Source: an uncultured Rhodobacterales bacterium (GTDB lineage Bacteria > Pseudomonadota > Alphaproteobacteria > Rhodobacterales > Rhodobacteraceae). Taken from it: a stretch of DNA of 11,066 bases. The notes beneath the pieces are model-generated. The model made no database searches. It saw only the letters and a list, made by a program, of their open reading frames with translations, and was not told the DNA's origin. The stretch lies in contig CALCGO010000187.1 of NCBI GenBank assembly GCA_937901055.1, positions 1-11,066 of the forward strand, written 5' to 3'. Position numbers and translations under genes: made by a program. Positions 6,255-11,066 of this stretch are shown here, in pieces; within the stretch, counting starts at the first letter, position 1, and the number at the start of each line of letters is the position of its first letter.

Positions 6255-7238
6255 ATGATAGCACCTAAACTAACTCTAACCGCAGCGGTTGCTGCAACAA
6301 CATTGGCACTTGGTGCCTCTGCAATGGCAGCGGAAAAGTGGGATATGCCGATGGCGTATACCGCTTCCAACTTCCACTCTGAAATGGGTGTGGTTTTTGC
6401 TGACCGTGTACGTGATTACACTGGCGGCGAAGTCGACATTACCGTTCATCCGGGTGGTTCGTTGTTCAAGGGCGGCGAAATCAAACGCGCTGTGCAAACA
6501 GGGCAAGCCCCAATTGGCGAACGTTTCATGTCTGCACACGCGAATGAGGCCCCACTTCTGGGCTGGGACAACCTTCCGTTTGTGGCAACAACTTATGAGG
6601 ACAACGAGCGCCTCTGGAATGCCGCCAAAAGCAGCGTTAACGCGCAATTGTCGGATCTGAACCTAGTGGCACTTTATACTTGTCCATGGCCTGGTCAGGG
6701 TTTCTACTTTAACAAAGCAGTAACGTCATCCGCTGATACGCAGGGTGTTAAGTTCCGCTCCTACAACACGGCCACAGCGACATTCGCTGAAGGTCTTGGC
6801 ATGATTCCGGTTCAGGTTGAAGCGGCCGAGCTTTCGCAAGCATTGGCAACCGGTGTTGCAGAAGCATTCATCTCGTCAGGTTCCACTGGATATGACCGGA
6901 AAGTTTGGGAGTCCCTGTCGCATTACTACAAAGTTAACGCATGGCTTCCACGCAACTATGTGATGGTCAACAAAGGTGTATGGGATGCACTGGACAGCGG
7001 CGTTCAAGCCCAAATTCAACAAGCTGCTGACGAAACCGGTGCTGACTGTGCGGCAAAATCTGCCGATTTGGCGAACTGGTACTTCGAGCAACTCGAAGCT
7101 AATGGCATGACAGTTGAAGATGCCGGCCCTGAGTTCCTTGCCGAATTGCAGGAAATTGGCGTGAAGATGACAGCTGACTGGCTAGAAGCTGCCGGTGCTG
7201 AAGGCCAAGCCATTCTGGATGCCTACAACGCTAACTAA
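6255..7238 (+). CDS. dctP: TRAP transporter substrate-binding protein, DctP family
   Basis: The 327-residue periplasmic receptor captures an organic acid and delivers it to the DctQM permease. The N-terminus is a Sec signal peptide with probable cleavage after AMA at residue 25. The mature part has the two-lobed TRAP receptor pattern. R168 in GVKFRSYN corresponds to the near-invariant arginine that pairs with the ligand carboxylate. The segment from 189 (EAAELSQALATGVAEAFISS) is the conserved inter-lobe region. W229 and N234 in NAWLPRNYVMVNK are typical of the family. It has cysteines at C143 and C265. A strong ribosome site (AAAGGGAGAA) precedes the ATG, and a hairpin follows the gene, which suggests higher expression than the permease. 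The carboxylate ligand is not identifiable, although the operon favours an amino or 2-oxo acid. Confidence 0.92.
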   Translation: MIAPKLTLTAAVAATTLALGASAMAAEKWDMPMAYTASNFHSEMGVVFADRVRDYTGGEVDITVHPGGSLFKGGEIKRAVQTGQAPIGERFMSAHANEAPLLGWDNLPFVATTYEDNERLWNAAKSSVNAQLSDLNLVALYTCPWPGQGFYFNKAVTSSADTQGVKFRSYNTATATFAEGLGMIPVQVEAAELSQALATGVAEAFISSGSTGYDRKVWESLSHYYKVNAWLPRNYVMVNKGVWDALDSGVQAQIQQAADETGADCAAKSADLANWYFEQLEANGMTVEDAGPEFLAELQEIGVKMTADWLEAAGAEGQAILDAYNAN

Positions 7239-7249
7239 GACCTAAACAA

Positions 7250-7295
7250 AACCCAGTCCCTTGCGCAATGCTAAAGGGGCCGGGTTATTTCTTTT
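7250..7295 (+). terminator. Intra-operon hairpin with T-rich tail between dctP and dctQ
   Basis: AACCCAGTCCCTT (7250-7262) pairs with AAGGGGCCGGGTT (7274-7286): 13 positions with one A/C mismatch and one G/T pair, loop of 11 bases, followed by ATTTCTTTTC. This is a good partial terminator or 3'-end stabiliser placed just after dctP. Such elements are common after binding-protein genes and would leave the receptor more abundant than the permease. The operon must read through it, because no promoter is apparent between 7287 and 7310. Confidence 0.7.
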
Positions 7296-7310
7296 CTGGG
7301 GAGTGAGAAA

Positions 7311-8024
7311 TTGAGAGATTGGCAACCATTTTTGGGCCTTCCACTTTGGGTATGGCTGTTCGTAATACCCACGCTGATCGCCGCGTATTGCCTAGTGCAA
7401 CGTGAACCAGCTGGCCGGATACTACGCCCAGTTTGGCGCGTTCTTGATAAGGTTTATTTGGCCTCTGGCGTTCTTGCCGCCTGCTGTATGCTGCTGATCC
7501 TGTTAATCATTGTCGCCCAGATGATTGCACGTTGGGCAAGCTTAACCTTTCCGGGATCGACCGAGTATGCAGGCTATGCAATGGCCGCGACTTCGTTCTT
7601 CGCCCTCGCCCACGCGCTTACACGTGGGGCACATATACGGGTTTCCATTCTTCTAAATATTAACAACTCCTTCAAATTCTGGCTGGATGCTTTCGCCATG
7701 TTAATGGCCGCGATTATCGCCACTTATTTCGCACGATTTGCGATCAAGACAAACATCATGTCTGAAATTTTGAACGACCGCACACAAGGGCAAGACTACA
7801 CGCCAGAATGGCTGTTAACCTTCTTCACCATGTTCGGCACCGCCCCGACAAAATGGGCGCAGCTTTGGGCCGATTCCGGCAGCGAGTGGGTTTTCACCCC
7901 CGTCTGGCTACCACAATTACCGATGTCGATAGGCACAATCCTTTTGGCCATCGCGATTTGGGACCACCTCACGCGATTGTTGGTTAATCGCGAAACCAGT
8001 ATTCATGCGGAGGCAGTAGAATGA
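7311..8024 (+). CDS. dctQ: TRAP transporter small membrane subunit, DctQ family (enlarged)
   Basis: The 237-residue inner-membrane protein is the small permease subunit. Predicted membrane segments are about 11-28, 48-72, 87-104, 123-145 and 204-220. The family signature between the second and third core helices, FALAHALTRGAHIRVSILL (97-115), is clear, as is PVWLPQLPMSIG (197-208) before the last helix. Typical DctQ proteins have about 160-190 residues and four helices. This one has an extra N-terminal helix and an inserted loop of roughly 35 residues (about 152-195, rich in W, T and F). The start is TTG with GGGGAG (7298-7303) 7 bases upstream, and I see no other in-frame start with a ribosome site. 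The stop overlaps the dctM start (ATGA), indicating translational coupling. Confidence 0.88.
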   Translation: MRDWQPFLGLPLWVWLFVIPTLIAAYCLVQREPAGRILRPVWRVLDKVYLASGVLAACCMLLILLIIVAQMIARWASLTFPGSTEYAGYAMAATSFFALAHALTRGAHIRVSILLNINNSFKFWLDAFAMLMAAIIATYFARFAIKTNIMSEILNDRTQGQDYTPEWLLTFFTMFGTAPTKWAQLWADSGSEWVFTPVWLPQLPMSIGTILLAIAIWDHLTRLLVNRETSIHAEAVE

Positions 8025-9331
8025 CCGAACTCTATGCAACGGCAATCTTTCTGATTGTCCTATTCGCCCTTTTGGGAAGCTCTATCTGGATTGGTCTCGC
8101 GCTTATGGGCGTAGCGTGGGTCGGAATGGAACTTTTCACAATTCGCCCCGCAGGCGACGCGATGATCACGACGATCTGGACTGGTTCGTCTAGTTGGACC
8201 CTTACCGCCCTGCCACTGTTTATTTGGATGGGTGAAATATTGTATCGAACCCGATTATCCGAGGACATGTTCCGTGGCCTTGTGCCCTGGATGAAATGGT
8301 TACCGGGTGGCTTGCTTCATACCAACATCGCTGGCTGCACAATCTTCGCGGCGGTTTCCGGATCTTCGGCTGCAACGCTTACAACCGTTGGAAAAATGTC
8401 GATCCCCGAGCTGCGCAAACGCGGATATCCCGAACATATGATTATCGGAACCCTCGCGGGTGCGGCGACACTTGGGCTAATGATACCGCCCTCGTTAACC
8501 CTGATCGTTTACGGTGTTTCGATTAACGAATCCGTAACAAAGCTGTTCATGGCGGGTATTATCCCCGGCCTTGTACTGGCCAGTTTGTTCACGCTCTACA
8601 TCATGGGTTGGCATTTTCTTAGCAAAGGCCAACGCCCGGATCCCGAGCCGCATATGCCTTTGAGCAAGATGATATCTGAAAGCCGTTTCTTGATACCGGT
8701 ACTGATCTTGGTGACTGTCGTCATCGGCTCCATGTATATGGGGTATGCGACCGCCACCGAGGCAGCCGCCGTTGGTGTGATCGGTTCCCTGTCACTGGCA
8801 GCGGCGCAGCGTTCGTTAACTTGGAAAACCTTCACGTCTTCGCTTATGGGCGCAACGCGCACCTCGGCGATGATCGCACTAATCCTGATGGGGGCGTCTT
8901 TCTTGTCCCTCTCAATGGGCTTCACTGGCCTTCCACGCGCCTTGGCTGCATGGATTGACAGTATGGACTTGTCGCCGATTGTGTTGATCGCTGCGTTGAC
9001 CGTATTCTACGTTATCCTCGGCATGTTCCTCGATGGTATCTCCTCGGTCGTTTTGACCATGGCGATTGTGGAACCGATGATCCGCCAAGCGGGCATTGAT
9101 GTGATCTGGTTTGGTATCTTCATCGTTGTGGTTGTGGAAATGGCACAAGTTACACCACCAATTGGGTTTAATCTTTTCGTGTTGCAAGGAATGACCAAAC
9201 ACGAAATTGGCTACATCTCAAAAACTGCCATTCCAATGGTGGGCTTGATGCTGCTGATGGTTGCGATCTTGGTCGCTTTCCCAGAACTCGCGACATGGCT
9301 TCCAGACAACATCAGAAAAGGACCCACCTGA
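8021..9331 (+). CDS. dctM: TRAP transporter large membrane subunit, DctM family
   Basis: The 436-residue polytopic inner-membrane protein forms the Na+-coupled translocation channel of the TRAP transporter with DctQ. Hydrophobicity suggests about 12 membrane segments plus re-entrant hairpins. Conserved DctM blocks include ALPLFIWMGEIL, the first hairpin region AGCTIFAAVSGSSAATLTTVG, the following GTLAGAATLGLMIPPSLTLIVYG, and the C-terminal repeat QVTPPIGFNLFVLQGM. These hold the serine/proline/glycine-rich loops thought to bind substrate and sodium. The length is normal for the family. The ATG overlaps the dctQ stop by four bases. A BASS-type transporter gene starts 16 bp after its stop. Confidence 0.94.
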   Translation: MTELYATAIFLIVLFALLGSSIWIGLALMGVAWVGMELFTIRPAGDAMITTIWTGSSSWTLTALPLFIWMGEILYRTRLSEDMFRGLVPWMKWLPGGLLHTNIAGCTIFAAVSGSSAATLTTVGKMSIPELRKRGYPEHMIIGTLAGAATLGLMIPPSLTLIVYGVSINESVTKLFMAGIIPGLVLASLFTLYIMGWHFLSKGQRPDPEPHMPLSKMISESRFLIPVLILVTVVIGSMYMGYATATEAAAVGVIGSLSLAAAQRSLTWKTFTSSLMGATRTSAMIALILMGASFLSLSMGFTGLPRALAAWIDSMDLSPIVLIAALTVFYVILGMFLDGISSVVLTMAIVEPMIRQAGIDVIWFGIFIVVVVEMAQVTPPIGFNLFVLQGMTKHEIGYISKTAIPMVGLMLLMVAILVAFPELATWLPDNIRKGPT

Positions 9332-9347
9332 CCGGCTAGCCAAGGAC

Positions 9348-10283
9348 ATGCTTCGGGCACTTGGCTTTGTTGCGCATAACGGGCGCTACGCGCTGGTTTT
9401 AGGATTGATCGCCGGGCTACTGCTGCCCGGCGTCGCCCTGACATTGCGGCCATGGCTGCCCCAGATGATAATCTTCCTGCTATTCCTTACAGCGTTCAGG
9501 GTCGGCGTAAGGGCAACGGTTGAGGGTTTCTCAGACTTTCGCGGAGCCTTGAAAATAACGTTGGTTTACCAGCTAGCAATTCCACTGGTCGCCCTTGGCA
9601 TTTTCGCAGCTTTTGGCATCACCGCAACACCATTTGCGATTGCCATTTTGCTGATGCTAACCGCGCCTTCACTTACAGGTGCACCGAATATCACAATTCT
9701 TCTGGGCCACGATCCCGAGCCCGCCTTTCGCATACTTATTGCAGGTACGGCCCTTCTGCCGCTGACTCTGATACCGGTATTTTGGCTGTCACCAGACTTG
9801 GGAGGACTTGTTCCGATCCTGACGGCGGCCCTAAAACTTCTGGGGGCCATTTGGGTGTCAGTGCTGCTGGCTTTCCTTGCCCGTCATTTCATTTCCCCAC
9901 ATCTAGAACAACGGCAAACAGACGCGATCGACGGATTTATGGCAATCACACTGGCCGTCGTCGTCATAGGTTTGATGTCAGCGCTTGGCCCTGCTCTGCG
10001 GTCTGATCCACTGCTGGTACTAAAATGGCTGGCCGTCGCGATGGTGGCAAATCTAGGGCTTCAAACTTTCACCTACTACACGCTTCGAGCATTCGGGAAA
10101 TCCAAAAACGCCGTACCGTTCGCCATCGTAGCAGGCAACCGAAACTTTGCGCTGTTCCTTATTGCCTTGCCCGCGGCCACAACCGAACCTCTACTGATAT
10201 TTCTGGGGTGCTATCAGGTGCCGATGTACCTAAGCCCGATCCTGATGAAGTATATTTATCGACCGAAAAATTTCAAAAAGTAG
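9348..10283 (+). CDS. BASS-type transporter (bile acid:Na+ symporter superfamily-like)
   Basis: The 311-residue membrane protein has about nine or ten hydrophobic segments. The BASS fold's two crossover regions are recognisable: APSLTGAPNITILLGHDPE (106-124), resembling the PGG-x-x-SN ... L-x-x-GD pattern, and AGNRNFALFLIALP (262-275), resembling the G-x-RN motif. Known BASS proteins move bile acids, pyruvate (plant BASS2) or ketopantoate (PanS) with sodium. I therefore infer an organic anion, perhaps a 2-oxo acid made by the operon. I chose the ATG at 9348, 16 bp after dctM, because it begins just before the first helix. AAGGA lies only one base before it, so initiation may depend on coupling to dctM. 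An in-frame TTG at 9261 lies inside dctM and is less likely. Sequence divergence from classic members keeps the assignment moderate. Confidence 0.72.
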   Translation: MLRALGFVAHNGRYALVLGLIAGLLLPGVALTLRPWLPQMIIFLLFLTAFRVGVRATVEGFSDFRGALKITLVYQLAIPLVALGIFAAFGITATPFAIAILLMLTAPSLTGAPNITILLGHDPEPAFRILIAGTALLPLTLIPVFWLSPDLGGLVPILTAALKLLGAIWVSVLLAFLARHFISPHLEQRQTDAIDGFMAITLAVVVIGLMSALGPALRSDPLLVLKWLAVAMVANLGLQTFTYYTLRAFGKSKNAVPFAIVAGNRNFALFLIALPAATTEPLLIFLGCYQVPMYLSPILMKYIYRPKNFKK

Positions 10284-10926
10284 CTGAATGCCTTCTCACA
10301 AAGCGGTCCAATGAGAAAATTTCCAAGTGTCGCTATTGCACGTGGAACGAACAACGGCGCTACGAACACGAGCGCTGATGTGCTTCATTTCGACCGTTTT
10401 GCGAACCGCAGGATTAAGGAGTTGTCAGCATCTAATCGCGAACGGACATAACAACATCAATTGTTACCTAGGACCAATTTCAACTTGAGCTGCGCCGTCG
10501 CTCTGGCCGAGTGGCGGTGGTTTTGTTTCGCCTAAGTTCGGATTGCGGCTCAGTCGCTACACAATTCGTGAAGTGTACCGTTGTGGTCCACCACACAAGT
10601 CATTAGCAAACTTTTCAGAAGCTAAAAGCATATCCGATGGTTCGATGCATACCTTTTCCCATCAACAAAGCGGTTCGAGGAGGCAAATTCCAGTGAGGAC
10701 CGCCTCAATACCATATGGATTATCGAGCTGTCGAACTATAGCGTTCTCAGACCTCGGAGGAACACGGGCGTTTATTGAAACTGTGGCGTTCTAATGAACT
10801 GTTTCCATAGCTTTTCGCCTGTTAAGAACTCAATTCTTATTGAGAAGAGTGGACTTCGCCAGCCGGTTCCCACTCCATTTTTCTAATAAGGTTCAAAAAT
10901 AGTCTATCTGAGCGACGCGTCTTTAT

Positions 10927-10946
10927 CGGACACCTTCCGGACACCT
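10927..10946. repeat. Tandem CGGACACCT repeat
   Basis: CGGACACCT occurs at 10927-10935 and again at 10938-10946, an 11-bp period close to one helical turn. It lies 67 bp beyond the 3' end of the tRNA gene. Same-face spacing suits a protein-binding site, such as one for a regulator or a recombinase, but two copies could be chance. Confidence 0.35.
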
Positions 10947-10965
10947 GCGATTTGACACACTTAAT

Positions 10966-10985
10966 CGCCGCGCTTTTGCGCGGTG
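10966..10985 (-). terminator. G+C-rich hairpin downstream of the tRNA
   Basis: CGCCGCGC (10966-10973) pairs with GCGCGGTG (10978-10985) across the loop TTTT, seven Watson-Crick pairs plus one G/T. It lies 27 bp past the 3' end of the leftward tRNA-fMet gene and is the obvious candidate for its terminator. No T-run follows on the minus strand, so it may instead protect or delimit the precursor 3' end. Confidence 0.45.
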
Positions 10986-11012
10986 TAAGACGTTGATTAT
11001 ATGCAGTAATAT

Positions 11013-11066
11013 TGGTTGCGGGGGTAGGATTTGAACCTACGACCTTCAGGTTATGAGCCTGACGAG
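11013..11066 (-). tRNA. Initiator tRNA-Met(CAT), partial, 5' part beyond the window
   Basis: Read on the minus strand, this is the 3' two-thirds of a tRNA. The anticodon CAT is at 11055-11053 in loop CTCATAA, closed by the stem TCAGG/CCTGA. The T-arm is GTAGG-TTCAAAT-CCTAC (11040-11024), the acceptor 3' strand is CCCCGCA (11023-11017), then discriminator A, and an encoded CCA (11015-11013). The combination of CTCGTCAGG, CTCATAACCTGAAGG and CCCCGCAACCA is that of bacterial initiator tRNA-fMet. A72 is visible, consistent with the unpaired C1-A72 hallmark, although base 1 lies outside the window. The 5' acceptor strand and most of the D-arm are cut off at the window edge. Confidence 0.95.

Larger units (their letters stand above)
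10284..11012. other. Gene-free right flank before the tRNA
   Basis: About 730 bp contain no recognisable gene. A weak TTCTCA/TGAGAA pair (10293-10298, 10312-10317) follows the transporter gene, but without a T-run. The longest plausible frame starts at a TTG (10543-10794) and matches nothing I know. Inside it, AGGAGG (10678-10683) precedes a GTG at 10693 that would encode 33 residues. Other structure includes the short hairpin CTCAAT-TCTT-ATTGAG (10829-10844), a tandem CGGACACCT repeat (10927-10946), and a strong G+C hairpin next to the tRNA (10966-10985). Confidence 0.5.

Noticed and set aside
9261..9347. Upstream extension of the BASS-like gene to a TTG inside dctM
   Set aside because: It would add 29 polar residues encoded in an overlapping frame of the conserved dctM 3' end, with no ribosome site. 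The ATG at 9348 starts just before the first helix.
10543..10794. 83-codon frame starting at TTG, with an internal GTG at 10693 preceded by AGGAGG
   Set aside because: The 33-residue inner version has an attractive ribosome site, but composition and sequence suggest no known protein and a 33-codon frame is easily chance. I did not list it as a gene.
1..11066. CRISPR array, phage or defence system
   Set aside because: No regularly spaced repeats of CRISPR type and no nuclease, toxin-antitoxin, integrase or structural phage genes were seen. The content is metabolic.

Overview
The window looks like about 11 kb of alphaproteobacterial chromosome, most likely from the Roseobacter side of the Rhodobacteraceae. 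The reasons are the complete TRAP transporter operon, the GntR/FCD and LysR regulators paired with catabolic genes, moderate G+C, a mix of GTG, TTG and ATG starts, and an alphaproteobacterial-type initiator tRNA at the right edge. This taxonomic call is an inference from gene content and style.

Layout: positions 1-536 carry no convincing gene but hold a cluster of intergenic repeats and hairpins. Next comes a leftward pair, a GntR/FCD repressor-type regulator (1302-2033) followed without a gap by an Asp/Glu racemase-family enzyme (537-1301). A 167-bp divergent promoter region (2034-2200) separates this pair from a rightward ThDP-dependent enzyme (2201-3892). That gene converges, with a 7-bp gap, on a leftward LysR regulator (3900-4811). 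A second divergent region (4812-4937) leads into a rightward operon: a FAD-dependent D-amino-acid-dehydrogenase-like oxidoreductase (4938-6206), the TRAP substrate-binding protein DctP (6255-7238), the small membrane subunit DctQ (7311-8024), the large membrane subunit DctM (8021-9331), and a BASS-type (bile acid:Na+ symporter superfamily) transporter (9348-10283). About 730 bp without a convincing gene follow, and the window ends inside the 3' two-thirds of a leftward initiator tRNA-fMet gene.

How the genes may work together (inference): TRAP imports a carboxylate, plausibly an amino acid or amino-acid-like acid. The racemase-family enzyme would adjust its stereochemistry, the FAD enzyme would oxidise the amine to a 2-oxo acid, and the ThDP enzyme would decarboxylate or ligate that 2-oxo acid. 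The BASS-like protein could move a 2-oxo acid or related organic anion. GntR probably controls the racemase and ThDP genes through a TGTATACA palindrome on the ThDP promoter, and LysR probably controls the FAD/TRAP operon through a T-N11-A site. I do not recognise this set as a named pathway, and the substrate cannot be read from the sequence.
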